DNA of 44,514 nt from an uncultured Erysipelotrichaceae bacterium (GTDB lineage Bacteria > Bacillota_I > Bacilli_A > RF39 > UBA660), in the NCBI GenBank assembly GCA_948439995.1, contig CAOJNP010000008.1, positions 1-44,514 on the forward strand. Reading direction: 5' to 3'. The stretch's first letter is position 1, and each line of letters opens with the position of its first letter. Position numbers and translations under genes: made by a program. The notes beneath the pieces were generated by a model that saw nothing but the letters and a program-made list of their open reading frames with translations, ran no database searches and had not been told where the DNA came from. This document shows, piece by piece, positions 26,206 to 34,868 of the stretch.

Positions 26206-26973
26206 ATGCTAAAAGTGGATACAGAAAAAATTTGGAATCTTTTAAAAAAAGATAAGCAAATCCAAGCAGAACTTTTAAAATATATGGCAGAAGAACAAGA
26301 AAGCTTAATAAAAGCAAAAAATAACTATTTTCAACAACAAGAAGTAGTAAATGCATTAAAAGAAAAAAAAGAAAATTTATCTCATGAAATCAATAAGATT
26401 GATGAGAAAATTACACGCTCTCATGCCGAAATAAGCTTTTTAGAAATTCAAAAAATAATAGCAGAAAGACGTCTGCAAAAGTTAAAAAAACTATTCCATT
26501 CCTCTCTTTCAAAAAAAGAAAAAACTCGTTTACTAAAAAGAATTAAAAAAACAGAAGAAGAGATAAAAGAATTTGAAAATAATCAACTTCAAATTCAAAG
26601 CTTCATCAAAAGTTATGAAAAAGAAAAAGAATTATCCATTTCTCAAAAACGTAGTGTTAATGAAGAATTGGATTCAAATCTAGACCAATTAGAAGAATAT
26701 TCTCGTTCGGTTAGAATTTGGCAAGAACAAGTAGATATGAAAGAAAGTCGTTTTTATCATGCAGCTTTTGAAAAAGTTACCGAACATTTTAAGCCATGTC
26801 AAGATTTAGTTGTTCCTGATTTAGAGGAAACAAAAAAAATGACGAAAGAAGATGCCAAAAAGAAAGCTAATCCAATTATTATAGATAATGAAAACATTTT
26901 ATCTAGTCCTGATCAAATTAAGGTAAGAAAATTAACCAAAGAGGAAAAAGAAAAATATCGAAAAGCATCTTAA
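26206..26973 (+). CDS. Coiled-coil protein, function unknown
   Basis: I do not recognise a family. 255 residues, soluble, almost entirely charged helix: residues 20-190 form two or three long heptad-rich segments (KEKKENLSHEINKIDEKI, KTRLLKRIKKTEEEI), the pattern of an antiparallel coiled coil. A Lys/Glu-rich tail with PSPDQ-like and KLTKEEKEKY ends resembles an unstructured region. There is one cysteine. The start at 26206 is chosen because AAGGTGA sits five bases upstream; the eight upstream codons would contain that site. It is a single gene, divergent from rlmN, ending in a shared terminator. Confidence 0.7.
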   Translation: MLKVDTEKIWNLLKKDKQIQAELLKYMAEEQESLIKAKNNYFQQQEVVNALKEKKENLSHEINKIDEKITRSHAEISFLEIQKIIAERRLQKLKKLFHSSLSKKEKTRLLKRIKKTEEEIKEFENNQLQIQSFIKSYEKEKELSISQKRSVNEELDSNLDQLEEYSRSVRIWQEQVDMKESRFYHAAFEKVTEHFKPCQDLVVPDLEETKKMTKEDAKKKANPIIIDNENILSSPDQIKVRKLTKEEKEKYRKAS

Positions 26974-27016
26974 TTTTTCTTCCATTCAGCTTTTGATATG
27001 GTTGAATTTTCAATAT

Positions 27017-27053
27017 AAAAAAAGAATCATGATTGTTTTATGACTCTTTTTTT
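27017..27053. terminator. Bidirectional terminator
   Basis: AAAAAAAGAATCAT (27017-27030) pairs with ATGACTCTTTTTTT (27040-27053) with one mismatch, between the convergent coiled-coil and DUF362 genes. Confidence 0.8.
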
Positions 27054-27933
27054 ATATTTCAATTAATTCATAATCTCTTGAACCAATATCTAATTTTTCC
27101 GCTGTTTCTACTATATGAATAGCGTGTTTTTCTTCCATTCGATTTACTAATGAATTTTTTCCTTCGTCTTTAGAATTCATAATTGCATCAAAGCAAGCTT
27201 GATCAATGGCTACAGGATCTAAAGAAGCATAGATTCCAATATCTTTCATTTCTGGGTCATGTGGATTTGCATCACAATCGCAGTCAATTGACAGATTGTT
27301 TGCAACATTAATATAGGCCATATTTTCACTTCCAAAATAAGATACTACTGCTTGATCGGCTTCAGCCATACTTTCTAAAAATCCATCTTGATCATCAGTA
27401 TAATTCCAAGATTCATCTGGATCTTTTGTAATTCCAACTGAATGAATCCAAGCTTTTCCATTTTTGGAAGCAACTCCAATACTCATGTTTTTTAATGCTC
27501 CTCCAAAACCACCCATGGCATGACCTTTAAAATGAGATAACATCAATATAGAATCGTAGTTTTTGATATGACTTCCTACTATATTAATTCCTTTTAAATG
27601 TGTTCCTCCTGTTATAGGAATTTCAATTTCTCCATCTTCATCTAAGATATCGCAAGGGGCAATTTCTGTAAATCCATGATCGATTAATGCTTTTTTATGA
27701 CTTTCTGTTTCAAATCTTTTTCCTCGATATGCTGTATTACATTCTACAATGGTTCCATTTAATTTCTTTACTAGATCTTTGATTAAATTAGGATTTAAAA
27801 AATTGTGTCCTCCAGGTTCACCAGAAGAAATTTTCACAGCTACATTTCCTTTTAACTCTTGATTTAATACTTCATAAATTTTTACTAAACTTTCTGATGT
27901 AATTTCTTTTGTAAAATAAACTTTTGATTTCAT
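27052..27933 (-). CDS. DUF362 domain protein
   Basis: 293 residues, cytoplasmic. DUF362 signatures are clear: SGEPGGHNFLNP, ECNTAYRGKR, the glycine-rich SHFKGHAMGGFGGALKNMSIG, and DPVAIDQACFD near the C-terminus. Many members carry a ferredoxin-like Fe-S domain; here only a C-D-C pair (DCDCDANPHD) remains, so a full 4Fe-4S ferredoxin module is absent. The biochemical role is not established. It is downstream of the NAGPA-like gene, with a probable promoter of its own. The start follows AAAGGATACCCT. Confidence 0.85.
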   Translation of the reverse strand: MKSKVYFTKEITSESLVKIYEVLNQELKGNVAVKISSGEPGGHNFLNPNLIKDLVKKLNGTIVECNTAYRGKRFETESHKKALIDHGFTEIAPCDILDEDGEIEIPITGGTHLKGINIVGSHIKNYDSILMLSHFKGHAMGGFGGALKNMSIGVASKNGKAWIHSVGITKDPDESWNYTDDQDGFLESMAEADQAVVSYFGSENMAYINVANNLSIDCDCDANPHDPEMKDIGIYASLDPVAIDQACFDAIMNSKDEGKNSLVNRMEEKHAIHIVETAEKLDIGSRDYELIEI

Positions 27934-27953
27934 AGGGTATCCTTTCTTTTTTC

Positions 27954-27962
27954 ATCATAACA
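27954..27962 (-). promoter_or_regulatory. Possible extended -10 promoter of the DUF362 gene
   Basis: Minus strand TGT-TATGAT (TATGAT at 27954-27959) with a weak -35. No terminator is seen after the upstream gene, so readthrough is also possible. Confidence 0.35.
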
Positions 27963-27996
27963 TGTTTTTTAAAATATAAAAAGTCGATGATTCTAT

Positions 27997-29292
27997 TTAT
28001 TTTACAATGAATGAAGTAGGTATCCATCTAGTAGCATGATCTCCACCACCATCAATTGGATCATTAATATAACAATATTGATTACGACAATGCGTTTTCA
28101 TTTCATCTTCTTTTAAATATTTTTTCGAGACATTTTCTGGAAATACAATAACACTAGAAGTTCCACCATCTAAATTGGCAGCGTTGTAGGCACCATAATT
28201 TGCCATTGTTTCCGTTAAATCTACCATATCCGCTCCTGGCATGGTTAGTTGTCGTCCATCTACAACTAAAAATAATACGATTCCATCTTTTCTTTGTCCT
28301 ATGGCACTTCTTGGGGCTGTTCCCCATCCACCATTTCCTTTAATAAATGATTTTTTTCCATTTACAATTAAAAATGGTCCAAAACTTACTGCATCACGAA
28401 CACCTTTATTTAAAGCCTCTTGTGCAGACATTTTTCCTAAAATTAATTTATTATCTTTGGTAAAACCAATCAACCCTCCTGTTGATTTTCCAGATGTTTG
28501 ATTATATACCACTTTACCATTTTGAATAACTATTCCTCCAGGTGTTCCACCATTACTATTAAAGTCTGGATCGTCAAAGCCTCCCCCATTCATTGCTAAA
28601 ATAGCTTGATTATCTGCTGCCATATCCGTTACATATTGACCTTTTATATTTAAATATTTGGTTGTTGCTACTTTAACCTTGGAAGGATCATAAATGGCCA
28701 CTAAATAACCTTTATATGCTTTTTTTTCAATTCTAATTATTTTATATATTTCATTGTCTTTTTCTTTTGTTAAGATTTCTTTTTCATACTCGTTTTCATA
28801 AACCGTAGTGTTTTCATTTTCACCAATTTGGATTAAATTTAAATCTGTTGTTTCATTGGTTTCAATCAGTTGATTTTGCTCTAGTACTGCATCAATTTCT
28901 TCTTTGCTATAAAACCATTTTGCAAAATATTGATGATTCATTGTTGTCATAGCAGTTGGAATCAACCAATTTCGAAAATTGGGAATAGGACCATATAATA
29001 AACATAAAAAAGTAGAAGAAAAAATCCATTCGAAAACAATAAAAAGAATTAAAAAAATTTGTTTGATCCTTAATTTTTGTTTTTCTTTTTTTTCTTCTTT
29101 TTTCTTTAAAAATAAAATCGTAAAAGTAATACATAAAACCAGTGTTAAAAATAAAAGTAAGAATGATAAATAATGAATTGGTTTTCGAATGAGCTCATTA
29201 CTGTGTAACCCAATAATAAATAACGGTATTATGATTGGTAACATAGCAATTGAAATCATAATCATTAATAAATATTTTTTTCTTGTTTTCAT
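27997..29292 (-). CDS. Membrane protein with NAGPA (phosphodiester glycosidase) domain
   Basis: 431 residues. Three membrane helices in the first third (about 8-28, 40-63, 78-100) anchor a large extracytoplasmic domain (about 190-431). That domain has the NAGPA (DUF2233) signatures: AMNGGGFDDPDF (233-244), GGTPGGIVIQNGKVV, PRSAIGQRKDG (327-337), VDGRQ and NLDGGTSSVIVF (373-384). The family hydrolyses sugar phosphodiesters; bacterial members are linked to exopolysaccharide or wall glycopolymer modification. The exact substrate is unknown. It follows the small anchored protein by 15 bases and is probably cotranscribed with it. Confidence 0.85.
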   Translation of the reverse strand: MKTRKKYLLMIMISIAMLPIIIPLFIIGLHSNELIRKPIHYLSFLLLFLTLVLCITFTILFLKKKEEKKEKQKLRIKQIFLILFIVFEWIFSSTFLCLLYGPIPNFRNWLIPTAMTTMNHQYFAKWFYSKEEIDAVLEQNQLIETNETTDLNLIQIGENENTTVYENEYEKEILTKEKDNEIYKIIRIEKKAYKGYLVAIYDPSKVKVATTKYLNIKGQYVTDMAADNQAILAMNGGGFDDPDFNSNGGTPGGIVIQNGKVVYNQTSGKSTGGLIGFTKDNKLILGKMSAQEALNKGVRDAVSFGPFLIVNGKKSFIKGNGGWGTAPRSAIGQRKDGIVLFLVVDGRQLTMPGADMVDLTETMANYGAYNAANLDGGTSSVIVFPENVSKKYLKEDEMKTHCRNQYCYINDPIDGGGDHATRWIPTSFIVK

Positions 29293-29307
29293 ACTACATC
29301 ATATTCC

Positions 29308-29814
29308 TTATTCTTCTTCAAATGCTTTCAATTTTGGATATTCTGATTTATCTTTCGCCCACTCATTGTAATCTGAAATTAATTTTTTATACTTTTCCAT
29401 ATCTTGTTTGTATATTTCATTCGCCGTATGATAACTGGTGTTGTAACTTTCACATATTGTGTTTACATCTTCTTTTTCTATCTTTAATTCACAGTTTTCC
29501 TTGATACGATTTCCAATTTCTGTAATACTCTTTATACTTTTTTGATATTCTTCTATTATTTTTAAAATAGTTTCATTTTCATCTGGCAAGGTACTGTAAT
29601 AAAGATTGGATATTTTTTTATCATAATTTGCTTTTATTTCATTAAAATGACTCGCTTCTTTAGAAAATAAATCATAATCATTTTTCATTGTTGTAATTTT
29701 TTCTTGATTTTGAAGCTTTTTTTCTTTTTGCTGATCAATAAAATTATATCCCACAAAACTTAATAAAATCACTGTTAATAAACCAATAATAATAATCACA
29801 TGTTTCTTTTTCAT
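29308..29814 (-). CDS. Small membrane-anchored helical protein, function unknown
   Basis: 168 residues. One N-terminal membrane helix (about 5-23, VIIIIGLLTVILLSFVGY) is followed by an all-helical, Lys/Glu-rich outer part with two cysteines (in ENCELKI and NTICESY) that could form a disulfide. There is no lipobox. The repeated helix pattern is like small extracytoplasmic alpha-helical bundles, but no family is recognised. The start is supported by GAAAGGT eight bases upstream. It is the first gene of a unit with the NAGPA protein, which suggests a cell-surface role. Confidence 0.75.
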   Translation of the reverse strand: MKKKHVIIIIGLLTVILLSFVGYNFIDQQKEKKLQNQEKITTMKNDYDLFSKEASHFNEIKANYDKKISNLYYSTLPDENETILKIIEEYQKSIKSITEIGNRIKENCELKIEKEDVNTICESYNTSYHTANEIYKQDMEKYKKLISDYNEWAKDKSEYPKLKAFEEE

Positions 29815-29835
29815 ACATTTTTACCTTTCTTTTTT

Positions 29836-29844
29836 AGTATATCA
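29836..29844 (-). promoter_or_regulatory. Extended -10 promoter of the anchored protein-NAGPA unit
   Basis: Minus strand TGA-TATACT (TATACT at 29836-29841), with CTTACA 18 bases upstream as a partial -35. Confidence 0.5.
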
Positions 29845-29866
29845 TAATATTTTATTTTATGTAAGA

Positions 29867-31012
29867 TTATGTTTGTTTTCTTCTTTTTTTGGTAAGATAA
29901 TTAGTTATAATTACAAAAAGGCAGGAAAAGAAAAGAAGAATTATGGTATTCAATAAAATTGGACTTAAGTGCTCCCAATTCCAATTTTCTAAAGAAGTGA
30001 TTTTTTCATTATTGTTAATAAAATAATAAGAAGGTAAAAGATGAGCTACTTTTTGAACCATTTCTGGTAATAATTCTGTTGGAACAAAGGCACCACACAA
30101 GAAGCTGGAACCTAATGCAATCACATTTACGATTCCATTGATGGCATTCTTGTTTTGAATGAGATTGCTAATTAAAAAGGAAAGTGTCACAGCACAAAGG
30201 GTGAATAATAAAGAATTTAAAATACAACCAATTCCTTGTTTGGTAAACATGATATTACCAATTAATACGATGCTAATTAGACAATAAAATAGCCATAAAA
30301 CAATTGCAAATAAAAAATTCCCCATTAATAAAATTCGATTGTATTTGATTTCATTAACACTACTAATTATTGTTCTTTTTTTTATTTTTTCATTTTTAAA
30401 ACTTGATAAAATAAGGCAGATTACATAAACGCATCCCGCTAAGATACTATAATTGGCAAAATTATAATAAGTTGCCATTTTTTTTAATTCATTGGTATTT
30501 AACTTACTTGTCATTTCTAATTTAATTTCTTCTTCTACTGTTTCTTTTATTTTTTGAAAATTTTCCTCGGAAGGAGAAATTGTGAAATAAATTTTTGCTA
30601 CTTTTAAATATCTTTCTATCATCAAATTCGTTAACTCGGATTCATAAGAGTTCGTACCCTTTACTTCTATTTCTGGATTATTTTGTGCTACAAAATTTTC
30701 GCCAAATTGTTCTGGAATGGTAATTATGGTATTTACATTTCGATAAAATAAGGCATCAAGGTACGCTTCTTCTTTGTCTTCTAATTCTATGACTTCAGAA
30801 TTTTCCTTTAAATACGTGATAAATTCTTTGGTAAATCCTTCTTCTTGATCTCGATTTCGAATCGCTATACTGGGCTTTTCTTTTTCAAATTGCATAGAAT
30901 TATCATTATTTTGTAAACTAAATGCTGCAAAAAAAATTAATATAGCGGAATAAAGAATCACGATTCCTTTGTTTTTATTTAATACTTTTAAAAACGTTTT
31001 AAAGATTGTCAT
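29867..31012 (-). CDS. ABC-2 type transporter permease (second of pair)
   Basis: 381 residues. One N-terminal membrane helix (about 17-34) is followed by an extracytoplasmic domain (35-185) with KPSIAIRNRDQEEG and IITIPEQFGENF. Five or so helices fill the C-terminal half, with the conserved ABC-2 segment containing GSSFLCGAFVPTELLP and VAHLLPSYYF. This is the architecture of drug or peptide exporters of the YhgE/YhaP-like ABC2_membrane_3 group. It overlaps the first permease gene by 14 bases, the third gene of the operon ATPase-permease-permease. Substrate unknown. Confidence 0.85.
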   Translation of the reverse strand: MTIFKTFLKVLNKNKGIVILYSAILIFFAAFSLQNNDNSMQFEKEKPSIAIRNRDQEEGFTKEFITYLKENSEVIELEDKEEAYLDALFYRNVNTIITIPEQFGENFVAQNNPEIEVKGTNSYESELTNLMIERYLKVAKIYFTISPSEENFQKIKETVEEEIKLEMTSKLNTNELKKMATYYNFANYSILAGCVYVICLILSSFKNEKIKKRTIISSVNEIKYNRILLMGNFLFAIVLWLFYCLISIVLIGNIMFTKQGIGCILNSLLFTLCAVTLSFLISNLIQNKNAINGIVNVIALGSSFLCGAFVPTELLPEMVQKVAHLLPSYYFINNNEKITSLENWNWEHLSPILLNTIILLFFSCLFVIITNYLTKKRRKQT

Positions 31013-32174
31013 AAGTCTGCCTCCTTAAAAAAAGAATAGAAATGAAAATAAGGAAACAGGATATTAGTAATAATCCTATCACATTATGATAAAATCGAGT
31101 TTGCGTATCATAATAATAAAGAGCATAAAAACCATCGGTTATTAAATTGGCTGGATTAATCCGATTTATGAAAGGAATGTTTTTATCGACAACATATTTC
31201 ATCGTAATTCCCATCATTCCAGATAAAAAACATCCAAACATTGTAATGGCCAGTAAAATTCCTGTTTTCGAATTTTCACTTGATTTTAATGTACTTGCTA
31301 GAAAAATACCAAGAGATAAACCTGCAAAACAACCTACTAACGTTAGTAAAACGACGAAAGAAAAATGATTTCCATAATCAACGTTTAAAACAAAAATGGT
31401 ATAAAGAAATAACAAAATAATACCGATTAGTTGAATTAGATAACTTGATAATAAACTACTTAAAATCATTGTTTTTTTGGTGGTAGGACTAGTAGCACTT
31501 CTTTTTCCAACACTACCCATATTCGCTAAGTTTTTTTGAATTGCAATCATACTAAGTAATCCTCCATAAAGACATGTCATCGCAATTAATGTATAATATT
31601 CAATCATGGTATAACTCATATTATTAACTGAAACATCTTTGATATTATTCATACTTTCTGTTTTCATTTGCAATATTTTTTGAATGGTCATATTGATACT
31701 ATTTTTTGTATCTTGTATTTGACTTTCATAAGTGATTGAATGAATTATATTTTTTAGCATTGTTTCTGTTTGTTTTATTTCTTCTATTGCAAATTTTAAA
31801 ATGGTTTCATTGATGCCATTTTTTTTCACTATCAGTTTTTGTTCCGAATCTAAAATTAAGATTCCAGAAATTTTTTCTTCTTCTAATAATTTATTTGCTT
31901 GTTCTATATTGGTGTATTGTAGTTGAAGAATTTGATTTTCTCCTTCTTCTGATAATTCTTTTAGCGCTTGATTCCATATTTCATTTGGAAGCTCATTTTC
32001 TATAATAGCTATTTGAATTCGATCAAATTGTTCTTTTTTTTCAATATCAGAAAAAGCAAAGTAAAACAGAGTTCCTAAAATAATCGGGAAAGCAAAGGTC
32101 CAAAAAATTAAAGATTTATTTTTAAAAAGAATTTTAAAAGTATATTTGAAATTATGAAAAAACATTTTAATCAC
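30999..32174 (-). CDS. ABC-2 type transporter permease (first of pair)
   Basis: 391 residues. Membrane helix near 20-42, extracytoplasmic domain (about 45-195) containing QIAIIENELPNEI and SGILILDSEQ, then five membrane helices with the ABC-2 signature near LSGMMGITMKYVV and INPANLITDGFYALYYY. It is a homologous partner of the downstream permease, so the exporter is probably a heterodimer with one shared ATPase. It overlaps the ATPase gene by eight bases. Confidence 0.85.
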   Translation of the reverse strand: MIKMFFHNFKYTFKILFKNKSLIFWTFAFPIILGTLFYFAFSDIEKKEQFDRIQIAIIENELPNEIWNQALKELSEEGENQILQLQYTNIEQANKLLEEEKISGILILDSEQKLIVKKNGINETILKFAIEEIKQTETMLKNIIHSITYESQIQDTKNSINMTIQKILQMKTESMNNIKDVSVNNMSYTMIEYYTLIAMTCLYGGLLSMIAIQKNLANMGSVGKRSATSPTTKKTMILSSLLSSYLIQLIGIILLFLYTIFVLNVDYGNHFSFVVLLTLVGCFAGLSLGIFLASTLKSSENSKTGILLAITMFGCFLSGMMGITMKYVVDKNIPFINRINPANLITDGFYALYYYDTQTRFYHNVIGLLLISCFLIFISILFLRRQTYDNL

Positions 32175-33105
32175 GCAACTCTTTTCCAGTTAGTTCCAAG
32201 AAAACATCATTTAAAGTAGGTCGTTCGGAATAAATTTTTTGATAATTTATTTGATTTTCTTTCAAATAGTCCATTAGTGTTAATAAGTTATTTTGTCCTT
32301 TTTTATAAGAAATGATTAATAATCCATTTTGATAAGTTACATCCATTACGTTTGGAAATTCTTTTAATTTTTTTTGTTCCTTTTCTTTTAAATTAGCAAT
32401 TTCAACTGTTACTTTTTCTTCTATATTAGTTAATTTTTTTAATTCTGCAATGGTTCCACTTGCAATCATTTCACCTTTATCTAAAATCATGACACGATCA
32501 CATAAAATTTCTACTTCTTCCATATAGTGAGTAGTATAGATAATGGTAGCACCATTTTTTCTTAGTGTTTCAATTCCCGATAAAATGTTATTTCTACTTT
32601 GAGGGTCTACTGCTACGGTCGGTTCATCAAAAAAAATTAATTTTGGCTTGTGAGCAATTCCACATGCAATATTAAGTCTTCTTAGCAATCCACCAGATAA
32701 TTGTTTTGGATAAAATTTTTGATAGTGCTCTAGGCCAACAAGGTCGATGGCTTCTAAAATGAATTGTTCTCTTTTTTTTCTATCTTTGATGTATAGACCA
32801 CAAAAATAATCAATATTTTCATAAACTGTTAATTCTTCAAATACTGCTACTTCTTGAAAAACAACACCAATATCTTTTTTTATATCATAAGCAGATGGTG
32901 TCATTTCTTTTCCAAAAATCTTAATCTTTCCCTTTTGAAATTTTAAAAGGGATAGGATACAATTAATTGTAGTTGATTTTCCACTTCCATTGGGTCCTAA
33001 TAAACCTAGAATTTCCCCTTCTTGAACAGTAAAAGATAAATTGTTTACTGCTTTCTGTTTTTTATATTCTTTTGTTAAATGTTCTACTTCAATTACTTTG
33101 TTCAT
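32167..33105 (-). CDS. ABC transporter ATP-binding protein, DrrA-like exporter type
   Basis: 312 residues. Walker A GPNGSGKST (37-45), Q-loop VVFQEVAVF, signature LSGGLLRRLNIA, Walker B LIFFDEPTVAVD and the switch histidine in YTTHYMEE are all present. A C-terminal extension of about 90 residues (from ANLKEKEQK) resembles the DrrA/NatA-type regulatory tail. It powers the two ABC-2 permeases encoded after it. The Shine-Dalgarno AAGAAGGAA precedes ATG 33105. Transcription starts at a strong promoter about 150 bases upstream. Confidence 0.92.
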   Translation of the reverse strand: MNKVIEVEHLTKEYKKQKAVNNLSFTVQEGEILGLLGPNGSGKSTTINCILSLLKFQKGKIKIFGKEMTPSAYDIKKDIGVVFQEVAVFEELTVYENIDYFCGLYIKDRKKREQFILEAIDLVGLEHYQKFYPKQLSGGLLRRLNIACGIAHKPKLIFFDEPTVAVDPQSRNNILSGIETLRKNGATIIYTTHYMEEVEILCDRVMILDKGEMIASGTIAELKKLTNIEEKVTVEIANLKEKEQKKLKEFPNVMDVTYQNGLLIISYKKGQNNLLTLMDYLKENQINYQKIYSERPTLNDVFLELTGKELRD

Positions 33106-33152
33106 AGTTCCTTCTTTCTATTACTGAATTTTATTTTTTTATCTTTTTTCAT

Positions 33153-33233
33153 TCATAATTTTTTCTTTTTCAATCTATAAATTTTTAAGAAAAAATAGCC
33201 TAAACAAAAACAGTTTGAAATGATCCAGCACAT
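33153..33233 (-). CDS. Candidate small membrane peptide (26 residues) in the ABC leader
   Basis: Between the ABC promoter and the ATPase gene, an ATG at 33233 opens a 26-codon frame ending with TGA at 33153. It reads MCWIISNCFCLGYFFLKIY then RLKKKKL: a hydrophobic stretch of about 19 residues with three Cys, followed by a very basic end. That is the composition of a small membrane protein with its C-terminus inside. AAAAAGG lies 12 bases upstream, a poorly spaced ribosome site. A chance frame in AT-rich DNA is quite possible. The start and end of the frame also lie in an inverted repeat, CAATCTAT/ATAGATTG (33171-33178 with 33232-33239). Confidence 0.3.
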   Translation of the reverse strand: MCWIISNCFCLGYFFLKIYRLKKKKL

Positions 33234-33252
33234 AGATTGTATATACCTTTTT

Positions 33253-33281
33253 ATTATAAATAAAGTTATTTCTAATGTAAA
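33253..33281 (-). promoter_or_regulatory. Promoter of the ABC-2 exporter operon
   Basis: Minus strand TTTACA (33276-33281), 17-base spacer, TATAAT (33253-33258). The leader is about 140 bases long. Confidence 0.8.
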
Positions 33282-33319
33282 GATTTTCATGTTATGGGAT
33301 TCCTATTGTGTTAATTCAT

Positions 33320-33350
33320 AAAAAATCAACTTTATTCTTTAAAGTCGATT
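33320..33350 (-). terminator. Rho-independent terminator after the DUF4097 gene
   Basis: Minus strand AATCGACTTT/AAAGTTGATT (33341-33350 with 33324-33333, one G-T pair), including the stop codon, then six T. Confidence 0.7.
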
Positions 33351-34126
33351 TTAATGCTTCCAATTCCGCCTTCTATTTTAATGTTATTTTCTCCACTTCC
33401 ATAAGTAGATTCATTTTGAATAGATTTTCCATTTACTTCTAAATTTCCAATTCCTTTTTCTAAAGTTAATTTATAATCACTTTCTTTTGGAAGAACTAAA
33501 TGAATTTCTCCTATTCCACACTCAATTTTACTGGTTCCTAAAATATCTGCTTTTAATTCGGTTTTTCCAACACCAGAATCAATATCTAAATTATGAAGTA
33601 TGGATTCATTTACCTTTACTTCTCCTGCTCCACTATCTATTTTTGTTTCATAGAAAACTGAATTTTCAATCAATAAAGAACCTGCTCCTAATCCAATTTT
33701 AGATTCCTTTGCAGTCACATTTCTTAATTCTACCTTTCCAGCCCCAGAAGATATTTTTAAACGATCTAATAATACTTTACTTGGTATGGTGACTTCTATA
33801 ACTCCACTTTGATGTGACCAAAAAAAATGTTTTTTTTCTTTGATTATTAATTTTCCATTTGTTTCTCTTGCCTCCAAACGATTGGATACATTTTTGGCAT
33901 TGACTTCAAAATTTTCTCCTGTATTTAAAATAATTTTAGAAGCAGAAATATCAATATCAATTTCTGAAATATTTTGATATATTTCATGAAAATCTAAGTC
34001 TTTTTTGTCATAATTATAACCACCACATATTTGAAAAACAAATAAAATTCCTTCAAAAATACTTACAATTAGAAAAATAGCAAAAGCGATTGCTCCTATT
34101 TTTATTAATTTTTGAGCACTACTCAT
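33332..34126 (-). CDS. DUF4097 beta-helix membrane protein (LiaG-like)
   Basis: 264 residues. An N-terminal membrane helix (about 9-29) is followed by an extracytoplasmic right-handed beta-helix-like domain. It contains short repeated turns: SSGAGKVEL, GLGAGSLLIE, DSGAGEVKV, DSGVGKTEL, ECGIGEIHL and KGIGNLEV, about every 19-20 residues. This repeat is characteristic of DUF4097, found in LiaG and related envelope-stress proteins. The ATG at 34126 overlaps the LiaF-like stop (ATGA); a TTG nine codons upstream is open but less likely. It works presumably with the LiaF-like protein at the membrane surface. Confidence 0.85.
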   Translation of the reverse strand: MSSAQKLIKIGAIAFAIFLIVSIFEGILFVFQICGGYNYDKKDLDFHEIYQNISEIDIDISASKIILNTGENFEVNAKNVSNRLEARETNGKLIIKEKKHFFWSHQSGVIEVTIPSKVLLDRLKISSGAGKVELRNVTAKESKIGLGAGSLLIENSVFYETKIDSGAGEVKVNESILHNLDIDSGVGKTELKADILGTSKIECGIGEIHLVLPKESDYKLTLEKGIGNLEVNGKSIQNESTYGSGENNIKIEGGIGSIKIDFKE

Positions 34127-34800
34127 TTGATTTCTAAGCCTCCAAATAAACAAATACTATTGATGTATATTATTTTTTTGTTTTCTTCTTTCTTTTTATT
34201 TTTGTTTGATACTCCACCAAAAATAGAAGTAGATTTTACTTTTACGTTGACATCTTTTGGAACAATGATATTAATACCTCCAAAAATAGCACTTGCTTCA
34301 ATAAATGTTTCTTCTTCTAAATTGGCTTCTCTTAAATCAAGCGTAATTCCTCCAAAAACAGCATCTAAATTGGCTCCTTTGAAATTTTCTTTTTCTTTCT
34401 CTACTTTTTGATCTGAAAAAGTAGCTGTTATGTTTTCAAATTCATTTTTGCTTTCTTTTTTAAACTTTTCACTAATGTTTTTTTCAATTTTACTTTTAAA
34501 AATAAAGGATAATCCAATTAGAATTAAAATCGTTGGAAAGATTAATTTTGCAATCCATTCCATTGGAAAAATATTTCGGGTTGCACATAATAAAGCAATT
34601 CCTATCAATAAACCAATTAAGTTTCCAGTTCTACTATTTTCTGTGTTAAAAAGTCCTATAAAACATGGAACTATAATAAATAATGTCCACCATCCTTCAA
34701 AGAATAGATTTATATTCGAAATTTCTAAGCTATTTAATCCTACTATAACTCCAATTCCAATTAAAACAAACCCCCAGATTACTTTACTTATATTTCTCAT
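34123..34800 (-). CDS. LiaF-like envelope-stress membrane protein
   Basis: 225 residues. Four membrane helices (roughly 8-23, 38-52, 58-76, 83-102) form the LiaI/LiaF-like region. A soluble C-terminal domain (about 140-225) has the LiaF repeat A-V-F-G-G-I: AVFGGITLDLRE, AIFGGINIIVP, SIFGGVSN and CLFGGLEIK. LiaF restrains LiaRS in Bacillus; no liaRS is in the window, although bceRS lies nearby. A GAGGAAAAG site precedes the start. The 68 bases upstream are an almost pure purine tract with no clear promoter, so it may be read from pyrG. Confidence 0.85.
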   Translation of the reverse strand: MRNISKVIWGFVLIGIGVIVGLNSLEISNINLFFEGWWTLFIIVPCFIGLFNTENSRTGNLIGLLIGIALLCATRNIFPMEWIAKLIFPTILILIGLSFIFKSKIEKNISEKFKKESKNEFENITATFSDQKVEKEKENFKGANLDAVFGGITLDLREANLEEETFIEASAIFGGINIIVPKDVNVKVKSTSIFGGVSNKNKKKEENKKIIYINSICLFGGLEIK

Positions 34801-34868
34801 TTTTCTTTTCCTCTTTTCTTTTTTATTTTACTTTCTTTTTTCCTTTTCTCTCTTTTTTTAACATCAAT

